64,000 nucleotides of DNA from Candidatus Cacconaster scatequi (GCA_018065305.1 JAGHTO010000021.1:62001-126000); one strand, 5' to 3'; counted from the first letter of the stretch, positions 8,803 to 16,985 are shown. Numbers and translations are program-made. The notes: a model not told the origin generated them from the letters alone.

Positions 8803-9114
8803 TTACTGTTTATTTAGGAGAGTGCGCACCCTCTGTGGATGCTGATGAATGTATCCCGGGAGACGACGGGCCGAGAGCCTGCGGAACAGGGCTTTGTCCG
8901 ACATCATTCCCTGGAGGTAGATTATGCCGAGATAGATAACTGCGGCAAGGGCTAGGAAGAAGAGAACGCCGATCAGGCTGTTGGTCCCTCTTCCGACGAA
9001 GAATGCGATAACAAGGTCCACGACCATCGCATAGGCGGTTATACTCAGATACCGGCCTCTGATGCCGAAGAACGCCGACGGGCGGTCCAGGCTCCTGAAA
9101 ACTTGAAGAGTCAT
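8803..9114 (-). CDS. traF: Conjugative transfer protein TraF (DUF4133, VirB3-like)
   Basis: The 103-aa membrane protein has two close transmembrane helices (ITAYAMVVDLVIAFFVGRGT and IGVLFFLALAAVIYLGIIYL). It opens with FRSLDRPSAFFGIRGRYL, a pattern typical of Bacteroidota TraF/DUF4133, and ends in a basic tail RLPGYIHQHPQRVRTLLNKQ. TraF is the VirB3-like partner of the VirB4 ATPase encoded directly downstream. Spacing is 6 nt to traG and 13 nt from traE. Confidence 0.88.
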   Translation of the reverse strand: MTLQVFRSLDRPSAFFGIRGRYLSITAYAMVVDLVIAFFVGRGTNSLIGVLFFLALAAVIYLGIIYLQGMMSDKALFRRLSARRLPGYIHQHPQRVRTLLNKQ

Positions 9115-9127
9115 GACTGAAACCGGA

Positions 9128-9439
9128 TTAAGACAGGAGTGTGACTCTGATGATCTGAAGAAGGATCACGGCTATAAGAAGACCGCCTCCATGCTTGAGA
9201 AGGGAATCGGCCGAAGTGCCTTCACCCTTCATGAACTTGGCCATGTCCGGAGCCAGCATAACGACTCCGATAAGTCCCAGGATGATTGAGAAGATGTTGA
9301 TTATCGGAGTGACGATGGTCTTGAGGGTCGACTGAGTGGTCGACAGCATTGAAGTCACATCCTTCTGCGCGTAGGCAGACAGAGTAAGAAAAACGGAAGC
9401 ACAGGTAAGTGTGAGCTTCCGCATAAGCGGAGATTTCAT
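9128..9439 (-). CDS. traE: Conjugative transfer protein TraE (DUF4134, VirB2-like pilin)
   Basis: This 103-aa protein has a signal sequence (MKSPLMRKLTLTCASVFLTL, cleaved after SAYAQ) and two hydrophobic helices separated by a short charged loop (MAKFMKGEGTSAD). The layout fits DUF4134/TraE, the VirB2-like pilin-type subunit of CTnDOT-type systems. The product starts in the normal position before traF. The gene order 9470-10030, traE, traF, traG is compact. Confidence 0.87.
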   Translation of the reverse strand: MKSPLMRKLTLTCASVFLTLSAYAQKDVTSMLSTTQSTLKTIVTPIINIFSIILGLIGVVMLAPDMAKFMKGEGTSADSLLKHGGGLLIAVILLQIIRVTLLS

Positions 9440-9469
9440 AGTTCGTTGTGTATTTTAATTGTTGATAAA

Positions 9470-10030
9470 TCAGGCGCCGTAGAAATCCTCTCCGAACTGA
9501 GGGTCCGCTTCTCCCTGACCTTCGGCTGCATCGGCACCTTCAACGGGGTGTGATTCGTCGTGGTCCGGTTCACCGGGCTTTTCGGAAGACGGTTTTATCT
9601 GAGGACGCTGCACCGGAGCTTCAGACGGTTTCGGAGAATCGAGGGGTACTCTAGCGCTCTCGGATACTCTCTCGTATCCCAGTGAAAGGAGTTCCTTTTC
9701 GATCTCCGCCCTACGCTCCTTGGTAGTGTTCGGATCACGCAGCTCATCGACCACGGTCTTTTCGCGTTCCGCCTCCCTGTCCTCACCAATGGGTGTAGGG
9801 ACGATTGAGGGTGACTGCTGGACTGAAGTCTCGAAGTAGACGTCCAGGCCTACTCCGGGAGCATTGCGCAGTGTTACGATTGATCCTTTGTTGTGGACTG
9901 TGATGCTGGCACCTTCCTGCTGCTCCTTGGGAAGATGCGAGGCTATCAACGGCCATAGCAGGTAGAGGATCAGACCTGCACAGATCATGGTAATCGCTGT
10001 GACTACCAGAGGGATTGTAGAAGTATCCAT
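9470..10030 (-). CDS. Membrane-anchored acidic protein at the head of the tra operon
   Basis: The 186-aa product has one N-terminal transmembrane helix (about 8-28, LVVTAITMICAGLILYLLWP) and a hydrophilic body. The body has ITVHNKGSIVTLRNAPGVGL, a charged helix (EKTVVDELRDPNTTKERRAE) and a Pro/Glu/Asp-rich tail. It occupies the place of traD in CTnDOT-like operons, but I do not recognise the sequence as TraD. It is the first gene after the predicted promoter and lies 30 nt before traE, so a role in transfer is inferred from position. Confidence 0.7.
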   Translation of the reverse strand: MDTSTIPLVVTAITMICAGLILYLLWPLIASHLPKEQQEGASITVHNKGSIVTLRNAPGVGLDVYFETSVQQSPSIVPTPIGEDREAEREKTVVDELRDPNTTKERRAEIEKELLSLGYERVSESARVPLDSPKPSEAPVQRPQIKPSSEKPGEPDHDESHPVEGADAAEGQGEADPQFGEDFYGA

Positions 10031-10057
10031 AGCTGTTCAGTTTTTTAGCTTGCCTTG

Positions 10058-10088
10058 CAAAAGTAATCGGATTATCAAAGACATTAAA
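10058..10088 (-). promoter_or_regulatory. Probable promoter of the tra operon
   Basis: On the minus strand TACTTTTG (10065-10058) fits the Bacteroidota -7 element TAnnTTTG, and TTTA (10088-10085), 19 nt upstream, is close to the -33 TTTG. The transcript would start about 20-25 nt before the ATG of the first tra gene. Spacing is right, but the -33 box is imperfect. Confidence 0.5.
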
Positions 10089-10212
10089 AAACTTTTAACC
10101 TGCGAAGCGGCATCCCTGTACGTTCCAAAGGTGATAATTCCTGCCGCAAAGTTATCTGTGAGGCATTTTTTCAGATTCCCAATGACCGCGACTTCTCAGA
10201 CGCTATATCCGG

Positions 10213-10250
10213 AAAATGGTACAGCCTGCGGCCGTCAATTTGTCCGGATA
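10213..10250 (+). repeat. Leader motif, copy 1 of 3
   Basis: The segment has AAAATGG, ACAGCC, three variable bases, GGCCGTCAATTT and then CCGGAT. Near-identical copies lie at 16061-16098 and 19261-19297. Each is in the leader of a plus-strand gene group, 59-134 nt before the first start codon. GCC-N3-GGC forms a small dyad whose loop varies (TGC, CCT, TTC). The rest of 10031-10308 holds the tra promoter and no supported gene. The longer frame beginning at 10216 reads through this motif and is not credible. Confidence 0.55.
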
Positions 10251-10308
10251 TTCATTTGTGCATCTGCTGCCTACAGATACGTTTTGCTCTGTAATTAATC
10301 ACCCTATT

Positions 10309-10458
10309 ATGGAACGAACAGGAACAGGAAACCCTATGAGCGAGAGCGCTCAGAAGATGCTGATGCAGATTCCGAACTATCAGGAAATACTCCTTCTGGC
10401 AAATGAGCTGGAAGCGGACTCCATCGTAATCACTACACCGGTCAAGTCAAACAATTAA
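10309..10458 (+). CDS. Small protein before the AAA ATPase, 49 aa
   Basis: The frame from ATG 10309 gives MERTGTGNPMSESAQKMLMQ followed by a helix (IPNYQEILLLANELEADSIV). I chose this start because the upstream extension crosses the repeated leader motif. It ends 13 nt before the AAA ATPase gene and is probably co-transcribed with it. No family is recognised; it could be a small regulatory partner of the ATPase. Confidence 0.55.
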   Translation: MERTGTGNPMSESAQKMLMQIPNYQEILLLANELEADSIVITTPVKSNN

Positions 10459-10471
10459 TCACTATATCACT

Positions 10472-11704
10472 ATGTCACAGAATTACTACTTCTTCAAGAC
10501 TGTCAAAATCGAAGGAAGACCGAGGCTCCGCCCTCTTCCCGGACAGAACGACGCAATGGGAAACCCTATCTCCGAAGACCTCAATGTGCAGGCGGACTCC
10601 ATCATGAGAGGCTCCTACCCTATCGGAACGGTTTTCGGCAGCGAATCAATCGAGCTTAGGACGCATTCATCAACGCCTTTCTACAGTGCAGGCGCAATCT
10701 ATCCCATGGGACTTAACCTTGGGGCATACATCGTCGGTTCTCATATTCCTCCGAAAGAGATGACTGATGCATGGAATGACTACAAGTCGAAGGGCATAGT
10801 GAGTGAACCTTCACAGCAGACACTCTTCACACAGGCCGGAACGGCGACCCAGCCGGGCACTCTCCTTTCCCAGATCAAGGCGGACCGCAAGCTCTGTGTT
10901 CCGACAATCGACAAGGACGGCTTCTTTATCGACAACAAGGACTGGTACCTTCTTGTGAGAAACATACGCAGCAAGGTGAACACGATGCTCGTTGGCCCGT
11001 CAGGAGCCGGAAAGACAGAGCTCGTGATGCTCGCCTGCAGGAAGATGGGCATCGAATGCAACGTGTACGACATGGGCTCCATGCATGACCCTCTGACACA
11101 GATGCTCGGTGCTCACAGGCTTGAATCCGGAAAATCGGTGTTCGACTACGCGAAATTCACGCAGGATATCCAGAAGCCCGGAGTAATCCTTCTCGACGAA
11201 CTTTCGAGAGCGCCACTGGGCACCACGAACATCCTCTTCCCTTGCCTTGACTCCAGACGTCAGCTGCCTGTGGAAATGGCCGGAGGGAATGACGTGCGTT
11301 CGATATCCGTTCATCCAGACTGCATATTCATAGCCACAGCGAATGTCGGTAGCGAGTATACAGGTACGATGTCAATGGACAGGGCTCTGATCGGACGTTT
11401 CTTCTCCATAGAACTGGAATATATGCCTTGTACCGAGGAGGCGAAGGTGCTGACAAAGCGATACGGCATAAACGCAAATGACGCAGCCAATATCGTTGCT
11501 GTGGCCGAGACGGTAAGAAGCCTCTATGGCAAGCAGGAACTCTCCTGTAGCATATCCACCCGTGAGACCCTTGCGGCGGCAAGCCTTGTCGCTGACGGAT
11601 GGACTGCACTGGATGCGATGGAACTCAGTTTCCTCCCTCTCTTCGAGGGGACCAGGACTGACGGAGAGAGAAGCATCGTAGCGAAGATATTCCTAACAAG
11701 ATAA
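10472..11704 (+). CDS. AAA+ ATPase, MoxR/CobS-like
   Basis: The 410-aa protein has Walker A GPSGAGKT at about 174-181, Walker B VILLDELSRA at about 235-244, and a sensor-1 motif IFIATANVG. An arginine-finger region follows (MSMDRALIGRFFSIELEYMP). This is the AAA_5/CobS-MoxR layout. The N-terminal 130 residues are a distinct domain of unknown role. MoxR and CobS ATPases usually act with a VWA protein to remodel or metallate a target. A CobT-like VWA protein is encoded nearby at 13015-14853, with a VapBC pair and one small gene between, so the two probably work together. The substrate is unknown. Confidence 0.88.
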   Translation: MSQNYYFFKTVKIEGRPRLRPLPGQNDAMGNPISEDLNVQADSIMRGSYPIGTVFGSESIELRTHSSTPFYSAGAIYPMGLNLGAYIVGSHIPPKEMTDAWNDYKSKGIVSEPSQQTLFTQAGTATQPGTLLSQIKADRKLCVPTIDKDGFFIDNKDWYLLVRNIRSKVNTMLVGPSGAGKTELVMLACRKMGIECNVYDMGSMHDPLTQMLGAHRLESGKSVFDYAKFTQDIQKPGVILLDELSRAPLGTTNILFPCLDSRRQLPVEMAGGNDVRSISVHPDCIFIATANVGSEYTGTMSMDRALIGRFFSIELEYMPCTEEAKVLTKRYGINANDAANIVAVAETVRSLYGKQELSCSISTRETLAAASLVADGWTALDAMELSFLPLFEGTRTDGERSIVAKIFLTR

Positions 11705-11741
11705 TTTGATAGTTCATAATATTATCATATATTTGCTATCA
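11705..11741 (+). promoter_or_regulatory. Promoter and operator of the VapBC-like operon
   Basis: TTTG (11705-11708), 19 nt, then TATATTTG (11728-11735) is an exact Bacteroidota promoter. A perfect inverted repeat, TGATAG (11707-11712) and CTATCA (11736-11741), brackets it, as expected for an operator bound by the antitoxin. Confidence 0.75.
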
Positions 11742-11760
11742 CATTAATGCTATATTGACT

Positions 11761-12060
11761 ATGTATACAGCAAATACCGCAGAAAAACGCCTTACAGCCT
11801 ACCGTATTGATGTTTTGACTTTGGAAAGACTAAAATCCAAAGCCAAGATGGTCGGAGTCAGTGTCAATACACTCGTAGAAACAACCCTGTCAGAACTGGT
11901 CAAGGATATCAAATCCGACAAGGAAATCGAAGAAGAGAAAAAGAGGACCAAGTCTTTTCTTGACACCTGCTGGGGCAGCTGGTCCGGCGATGAGTCTTCA
12001 AACGAGATAAAGGAATCGATCAAATCCGCAAGGACTACAAACCGGGAGGTCTCTTTATGA
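11761..12060 (+). CDS. Antitoxin, ribbon-helix-helix type (VapB-like)
   Basis: From ATG 11761 the product is 99 aa. The N-terminal half (RLTAYRIDVLTLERLKSKAK, then VSVNTLVETTLSELVKDI) fits a ribbon-helix-helix DNA-binding domain. The C-terminal half is a flexible toxin-binding tail containing WGSWSGDES, a Trp/Gly/Ser motif frequent in Bacteroidota antitoxins. The stop overlaps the toxin start by 4 nt. It should neutralise the PIN toxin and repress the operon through the TGATAG/CTATCA dyad. A TTG two codons upstream is a less likely start. Confidence 0.82.
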   Translation: MYTANTAEKRLTAYRIDVLTLERLKSKAKMVGVSVNTLVETTLSELVKDIKSDKEIEEEKKRTKSFLDTCWGSWSGDESSNEIKESIKSARTTNREVSL

Positions 12061-12455
12061 AATATCTTCTTGATACCAATATTCTGGTAGACATCCTGCG
12101 CGGAGAGTCTATCCCCTTGAGAAAACATATCACAGATGCCGGAATCGACAACTGTTACGTCTGTGAACTCTCCTGGTATGAGCTTTATTACGGTGCCAAT
12201 TCAAGCCGTGACTGGCAGAAGAACATTGAGGCGGTTGACACTCTTGCCCAGCAATTCACGACTATCCAGATAAGCGATGCCATAAAGGAAGCTGCAAGAC
12301 AGAAATGCCTTCTTGCACAAAGAGGCAAGATGATTGAAGATTTCGACATTCTTATCGGAATCACAGCTGGTATCAATGATATGACGCTGGTCAGCGACAA
12401 TCTCAAACATATGGAAAGGCTGCAGGGCGTCAGGATAGAAGACTGGCTCCGCTAG
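12057..12455 (+). CDS. vapC: PIN-domain toxin (VapC-like RNase)
   Basis: The 132-aa protein is a full-length PIN domain. It opens with KYLLDTNILVDILRG (D6), has E42 in LSWYELYYGA, D97 in KMIEDFDILIGITA and D114 in TLVSDNLKHM, which together would coordinate the catalytic metal. VapC toxins cleave tRNA or rRNA when the antitoxin is lost and act as plasmid or island stabilisation modules. It overlaps the antitoxin gene by 4 nt and is followed by a good terminator. The pair interrupts the AAA/VWA gene set, so it may have inserted there. Confidence 0.9.
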   Translation: MKYLLDTNILVDILRGESIPLRKHITDAGIDNCYVCELSWYELYYGANSSRDWQKNIEAVDTLAQQFTTIQISDAIKEAARQKCLLAQRGKMIEDFDILIGITAGINDMTLVSDNLKHMERLQGVRIEDWLR

Positions 12456-12483
12456 ACATCCACAAATACAAGAATACTATCGC

Positions 12484-12510
12484 AGGACTCACAATTGTGG
12501 GTCCTGTTTT
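12484..12510 (+). terminator. Terminator of the toxin-antitoxin operon
   Basis: AGGACTCACA pairs with TGTGGGTCCT (one wobble) around a short AT turn, followed by GTTTTCGTTT. It lies 28 nt after the toxin stop. Confidence 0.8.
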
Positions 12511-12546
12511 CGTTTATATCGATAACACTTTAAAATCATTACAACT

Positions 12547-12834
12547 ATGTTATTTGCTTATGACCCGGCTCAGGCCGAAAAGATGACAGTAACACTCTCT
12601 GACGGAAGAGAAATCAGCGGAGAGTTCTTTGATGGAATGAGGATTGATCCTGACACCATCCCTTCAGGAAAGACCTGGTACCAGACCCGCCATGATGATG
12701 ACGGCAACTGGTCAGACCCTGTGACAATTGTACGTGGGAGGATTCTCGTGAACTTCTGCGGGACGCTAGTCAGCGATGCGGATATTGACCTTAAGGATGA
12801 GACCGAGATAGTCAACGTAAACTACGACGAGTGA
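12547..12834 (+). CDS. LPD28-like domain protein, 95 aa
   Basis: The product has the strand pattern DGREISGEFFDGMRI, then GKTWYQTRHDDDGNWSDPVT and a late VNFCGTLVSDADI. This resembles the LPD28 domain, named from polyvalent proteins of phages and conjugative elements; the match is by memory of the pattern. Such domains are usually delivered or expressed with mobile elements, and their role is unknown. It stands alone between two terminators (12484-12510 and 12922-12946). Confidence 0.6.
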   Translation: MLFAYDPAQAEKMTVTLSDGREISGEFFDGMRIDPDTIPSGKTWYQTRHDDDGNWSDPVTIVRGRILVNFCGTLVSDADIDLKDETEIVNVNYDE

Positions 12835-12921
12835 GGCTGTGCAGCCTTTCGAGGTTCCCTTCAACCGCTCAGCAAAGGTATTCCTTCCCCGTGTAAAACA
12901 TACAAAGGACCGTCATGGACT

Positions 12922-12946
12922 AAACCGGCTTCAGGCCGGTTTTCCT
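12922..12946 (+). terminator. Terminator before the VWA gene
   Basis: AAACCGGC (12922-12929) and GCCGGTTT (12935-12942) form an 8-bp perfect stem with a TTCAG loop, followed by TTCCTTT. The 180-nt gap 12835-13014 otherwise holds no gene. Confidence 0.75.
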
Positions 12947-13014
12947 TTATGTTTTCAGGGGAAGACCTTTTGAGCTTTCACAGTTGAAGTAAAACCTCTA
13001 AAAAGCTTACGCAT

Positions 13015-14853
13015 ATGATTACAAGTAATCTATCAAAAGAACAGAAGATGGAAGCCCTGACAAAAGACTTCCTGGAAAGAGACGGAAACACATTCGTCAG
13101 GATCCGCAGGACGGGACGCCTGGGTTGGGAGAACACCATACCTCAGGACGGAGCCTATTCGGACTTCATAACCGGTTCCCAGACCCCGGAGGAACTCATC
13201 AAAAAGGCATACACCCTTGCCTGCAATATGATAACCGTGATGGATTCCAAGGATAAGGTACAGGTGAGAATAACACCTGAAGAGTCCAGCACGGATTCGA
13301 AAACCGTATGGGTTGCGACAAAGGTGTTCGATGATCCTGATATGACCATAGGAAAGAAGCTCGACACATTCCTCGGCCTTGCCATTCACGAGGGATGTCA
13401 TCTTCTCTATACCGACTTCCCCACTCTCGGCGAGGTCTCGAACAGGATTGTTGGATTCCTACAGAATATGATCGAGGATGAAAGAATCGAGCGTGAGTGC
13501 GGAGAACAGAAACCTGGTCTTGCGAACTTCCTTGCAGCAAGCAAATACTACATGTTCGACAAGTATCACAACCAGATGGTGCGGGAAGGAAGGATGGAAG
13601 GACTGTCAACCTTCAAAAGGCTCATGAACGTGATTCTTGGATATATAAGGTATCCTAAGGTTCTCAAGGCTGATGAGCTGGAGGAATTCTCTGACCCTCT
13701 TCTTCAGGTAAAGGAAATCCTCAGTCCTTATCCCGGTTCTACAAGAGAATCTCTCTCTGCGGCAGAGAAGATATACGAAGTGATAAAGCAGTACGAAGAG
13801 CAGCAGCAACAAGAAAGGAAGAGTTCCCGTGAAGCCAACAACAAAGGGGAATCAACCGAAAGCGGAAAAACCGGAGAAACCGGAAATCCGGCCAATTCCG
13901 GTGACGAAAATACCGTCGAGAACAATCTGGAAAAGGAATTTGACTCGATGAGCGATGCCCTGCAGCAAATCACCCAGCAGCCAAAGTCCGGACTATCGGA
14001 TGAAGACCAGAGCGAGACCGTAAAGAAAGACGGTGGACGCGCAGGAAAGGTCTGTGAGGGCCGTATGGAGAACGGAATCATAAAAGGCTCCTACATAGAG
14101 AAAGCTGGAGAGAACGAGGATGTCTACAAGGAATCTCTTTCAAGAGTGAAGCAGTTCATTCCGGCAGTATCCAAAGCACTTCAGTGCGAGAGTATGGAAC
14201 ACAAATTCATTGTCAGAGGAATGAGAAGCGGCCATCTGGATACACTCAAGATAGCTGAAGCATATCAGGGTGTACCGACGGTCTATACCCGTCAGGGTGA
14301 AGTGAAATCAAGCCATATCAGCGTCTGCATCCTTATCGACGAAAGCGGAAGCATGTGGGGAGCCGGAGAGATGGCGGCACGCGATACGGCAATCCTGCTT
14401 AACGAAGCACTTGGACGTGTCGGCAACATAGACCTGTATATCTACGGTCATACGGCGAGCAGAAGCACGACCAACCTGTTCGTCTATCGCGAAGGGAACA
14501 GATTCAACAGGTTCGCCCTCGGTTCAACGGAATCCCGTGCCGGCAACCACGATTCAGTGGCCATCCGGGAAGTGGCTGCACGAGTGAGAAAGTATACCGG
14601 CGACAAGGTTCTCTTCTTCATGATATCAGACGGCGCACCCAACGAGAGCACCGATATGGTCAGGAAGGCTGTTGATGATATCGAGAAGAAGGGATTCGAC
14701 CTCGTTGCAATAAGCATCGACCCGTATTACGACCCTTCCACTATGTACAGGCACAACGTCAATCTGAGTGAACTGTCAACCCTGGCCATTGACCTTGGGA
14801 AGATGGTCAAGAAGGCCGTTAAGGATAACACAACGAAAACAATAAAATACTAG
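13015..14853 (+). CDS. CobT-like protein: HExxH metallopeptidase-like region plus VWA domain
   Basis: The 612-aa protein has two recognisable parts. Residues 125-129 read HEGCH within LAIHEGCHLLYTDF, a HExxH zinc motif, with EDERIERE about 35 residues later, as in metallopeptidase-like domains fused to VWA. A low-complexity Ser/Glu/Asn-rich linker (about 265-345) follows. The C-terminal VWA domain has its MIDAS DESGS at 442-446, a later T (GSTES) and D (MISDGAP). VWA proteins of this type partner with CobS/MoxR ATPases, and such an ATPase lies at 10472-11704. The target and whether the protease is active are unknown. It heads an operon with three small genes. Confidence 0.85.
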   Translation: MITSNLSKEQKMEALTKDFLERDGNTFVRIRRTGRLGWENTIPQDGAYSDFITGSQTPEELIKKAYTLACNMITVMDSKDKVQVRITPEESSTDSKTVWVATKVFDDPDMTIGKKLDTFLGLAIHEGCHLLYTDFPTLGEVSNRIVGFLQNMIEDERIERECGEQKPGLANFLAASKYYMFDKYHNQMVREGRMEGLSTFKRLMNVILGYIRYPKVLKADELEEFSDPLLQVKEILSPYPGSTRESLSAAEKIYEVIKQYEEQQQQERKSSREANNKGESTESGKTGETGNPANSGDENTVENNLEKEFDSMSDALQQITQQPKSGLSDEDQSETVKKDGGRAGKVCEGRMENGIIKGSYIEKAGENEDVYKESLSRVKQFIPAVSKALQCESMEHKFIVRGMRSGHLDTLKIAEAYQGVPTVYTRQGEVKSSHISVCILIDESGSMWGAGEMAARDTAILLNEALGRVGNIDLYIYGHTASRSTTNLFVYREGNRFNRFALGSTESRAGNHDSVAIREVAARVRKYTGDKVLFFMISDGAPNESTDMVRKAVDDIEKKGFDLVAISIDPYYDPSTMYRHNVNLSELSTLAIDLGKMVKKAVKDNTTKTIKY

Positions 14854-14857
14854 AGAT

Positions 14858-15256
14858 ATGAGCATATCAGTACAGGAGATGAGGTCATCAATCCAGACGC
14901 TCATCGAAAAGGATGAAGAGCTTCGCAGAGCTTACATGTACCTTGACCAGACTGTGGACTGGCCTATCAACGAGACGTTCAACCTCATGATTCTCATCGA
15001 GGAACTTAAGAAGAGAATGAGGGACGACGTGGTGCATTTCTCCTTCAGGAAGAAGGACGGTACCGTCCGTCAGGCCTATGGCACGAGGGAGTCTGAAATC
15101 ATAGTGCGTCACGAAGGAGCCGCCCTGCCCGATGATAAGACCAAAAGGCAGGCCAATAGCGGGAGCACATTCCCCTACTACGACATAGAACGCAAGGCTT
15201 GGAGATGTTTCAAGACAGACAGCCTTATGGATATAGACAGAGGATATACAATCTAA
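14858..15256 (+). CDS. DUF2693-like small beta-domain protein, 132 aa
   Basis: The N-terminal half is helical (IQTLIEKDEELRRAYMYLDQ). The second half has the pattern VVHFSFRKKDGTVRQAYGTR, then YYDIERKAWRCFKTDSLMD, which resembles DUF2693, an SH3-like domain common in Bacteroidota mobile elements. It starts 4 nt after the VWA stop. No enzymatic motif is seen. It may bind nucleic acid or another element protein, but this is not shown. Confidence 0.6.
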   Translation: MSISVQEMRSSIQTLIEKDEELRRAYMYLDQTVDWPINETFNLMILIEELKKRMRDDVVHFSFRKKDGTVRQAYGTRESEIIVRHEGAALPDDKTKRQANSGSTFPYYDIERKAWRCFKTDSLMDIDRGYTI

Positions 15257-15270
15257 AAACATAATCAATC

Positions 15271-15546
15271 ATGACCGGTAACAAACAGATCAAAGACGCT
15301 ATGGTAAGCGCACTGACATTGGAGGCGAGAGAACAGCTTCTCAAGGAAATCGACTCACACACTCCCTGGAAGGGAGACATCCAGGTGCATGACAGCTACG
15401 GGCAGCCGTGGTATCATGTAATAGAGATAGCGAAGGACAACTTCAACATGCTGAAGGTTCGCTACGACTCTGACGGTTCTCTGGAAAACGAACATCTGGA
15501 GATCCTTTCCTTCGATCAACTTTATGAAATTGCAATGGCTCTATGA
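15271..15546 (+). CDS. Hypothetical protein, 91 aa
   Basis: No family is recognised. The protein has a leading helix (DAMVSALTLEAREQLLKEID) and a beta-rich body (WYHVIEIAKDNFNMLKVRYD) ending with a helix FDQLYEIAMAL. It lies 14 nt after the DUF2693-like gene and overlaps the next gene by 4 nt, which supports it as a real operon member. Confidence 0.6.
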   Translation: MTGNKQIKDAMVSALTLEAREQLLKEIDSHTPWKGDIQVHDSYGQPWYHVIEIAKDNFNMLKVRYDSDGSLENEHLEILSFDQLYEIAMAL

Positions 15547-15902
15547 CGCAGTCGGATTATATGATGATGTCCGCGGTGAACGCCAGGCTGCCGTTCAAGA
15601 GCGGAGGACGCGAGGTATCTGCAAAAGGAGAAGTAATGGACATATCACTTTGCGGTAAGCCTTGTGCAAGTGTGGACTTTGACAAAGGGCTTGTGACCGT
15701 TCAGGGGGAATCCCTGACGTCCCGTAAGAGCGCCAAGGTATTCAATGCCGTTCTGCGGACATACACGGAAGCATCCGCGAGGTCCGTCCACGGCAGATGG
15801 CGGATACTGATTCCGGTAGGAATGGAGGTGGAGTTCTCGGGAAACCGGATAGGCGTACCGATATCCAGAGAGTTTGAGAATGTAAAGAATCAAAATAAGT
15901 GA
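15543..15902 (+). CDS. Hypothetical protein, 119 aa
   Basis: No family is recognised. The protein is basic, with alternating strands (CGKPCASVDFDKGLVTVQGE) and a helix (SRKSAKVFNAVLRTYTEASA) followed by RWRILIPVGMEVEFSGNRIG. Its start overlaps the upstream stop. A strong terminator follows 8 nt after its stop, so it closes the VWA operon. Confidence 0.6.
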   Translation: MTQSDYMMMSAVNARLPFKSGGREVSAKGEVMDISLCGKPCASVDFDKGLVTVQGESLTSRKSAKVFNAVLRTYTEASARSVHGRWRILIPVGMEVEFSGNRIGVPISREFENVKNQNK

Positions 15903-15909
15903 TAATTGA

Positions 15910-15945
15910 AGAGTCTTGTTTTCAAGGAAACAGGACTCTTTTTTT
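15910..15945 (+). terminator. Terminator of the VWA operon
   Basis: A 12-bp stem AGAGTCTTGTTT/AAACAGGACTCT (one wobble) with a 6-nt loop is followed by T7. It is the strongest intrinsic terminator in this part of the window. Confidence 0.9.
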
Positions 15946-16060
15946 ATGTGCCGATGCCGTTATGATTCCTTTCGGTTGTCCCCTACTGATGTATCGCAAA
16001 GGTAGATTAGCGGATTTCATTGAGTCAAGTACCGTACACTCCCGTGTATCTATCCTTCAG

Positions 16061-16098
16061 AAAATGGAACAGCCCCTGGCCGTCAATTTTCTTCGGAT
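16061..16098 (+). repeat. Leader motif, copy 2 of 3
   Basis: AAAATGGA, ACAGCC, CCT, GGCCGTCAATTTT and then CGGATTCC match the copies at 10213 and 19261. It sits 116 nt before the annealing-protein start. The surrounding gap 15946-16213 has no supported gene; the frame 15899-16114 runs through the terminator and this motif and is rejected. Confidence 0.55.
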
Positions 16099-16213
16099 TC
16101 CTTGCCACAAGTAAATCCCGCTCCCTTTTGATTGCGAAACATCAGAGGAAACCCGAAAGAAAAGGGATTCCGAGAATGTGAACTGGAAGTTCAACATTAA
16201 TAATCCAAGACAT

Positions 16214-16972
16214 ATGGACAATCAAAAGAATCAAGCAGCAGACGCTGCAAAAAAGCAGGAACAGCAGAATGAGAATCTTGCTCTTTACAACAGGGTACGC
16301 AGTGTACCTGAACACGCACTTAAGAAAATTGAGGCAGGTCGCCTTAAAGGAAAGACGGACATTAACCCTATGTACCGAATTCAGTGTCTAACACGCGAAT
16401 TTGGCCCGGTAGGTTTCGGATGGTACACCGAAGTATCGAAGAAGTGGACAGAAGCTGCCGAGAACGGCGAACTGGCAGTCTTCGTTGACATCAATCTCTA
16501 TGTCCGCAAGGATGGAGAATGGAGCAAGCCAATACACGGCACAGGCGGCAATAAGCTTCTCTCCTTCGAGAAGAAGTGGGAGAATGGCGAGCAGGTGCTT
16601 TCAGCATATCTCGATGATGACGCTTACAAGAAAGCATACACTGACGCAATCAGCGTAGCGGCCAAGGCACTCGGTATCGGAGCTGACGTCTATTTCGAGT
16701 CTGATGCAACGAAATACACACAGGCAGAAGCATCGCAGCAGCAGTCCCAGAGTGTGACCGAATCACATCAGGCTGCATACAACGCGCAGAACGGCACGGA
16801 CAACCGTCAGTCGCTCTCACCCAAGAGTCCATACTGGACACAGGCGGTGGCCTTCACGGCAAAGCTCTCTGACAGCAATGAGAATATCCTCAAGAGAGTC
16901 CAGGACAAGTATATAATCAGCCAGGAGAACTGCAATCTGCTTCTCCGTCAGGCAGGCAAGTTAAACGCATAA
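16214..16972 (+). CDS. Single-strand annealing protein, Rad52/Sak-like (DUF1071-type)
   Basis: From ATG 16214 the product is 252 aa. The core has NPMYRIQCLTREFGPVGFGW, then strands in LAVFVDINLYVRKDGEWSKP and GTGGNKLL. The helix KKAYTDAISVAAKALGIGAD that follows is the signature seen in DUF1071/Sak-type Rad52-fold annealing proteins of phages. A Gln-rich linker and a small C-terminal helical domain follow. Such proteins pair complementary ssDNA during recombination. The YqaJ exonuclease gene starts 13 nt downstream, the classic annealing protein/exonuclease pair. The longer GTG start at 16178 is less likely. Confidence 0.78.
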   Translation: MDNQKNQAADAAKKQEQQNENLALYNRVRSVPEHALKKIEAGRLKGKTDINPMYRIQCLTREFGPVGFGWYTEVSKKWTEAAENGELAVFVDINLYVRKDGEWSKPIHGTGGNKLLSFEKKWENGEQVLSAYLDDDAYKKAYTDAISVAAKALGIGADVYFESDATKYTQAEASQQQSQSVTESHQAAYNAQNGTDNRQSLSPKSPYWTQAVAFTAKLSDSNENILKRVQDKYIISQENCNLLLRQAGKLNA

Positions 16973-16985
16973 ATCTATCACGCAT

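Noticed and set aside
10216-10458. Longer start for the 49-aa protein
   Set aside because: It reads through the repeated leader motif, which is also found in two other non-coding leaders.
15899-16114. 71-codon plus-strand frame
   Set aside because: It spans a strong terminator and copy 2 of the leader motif.
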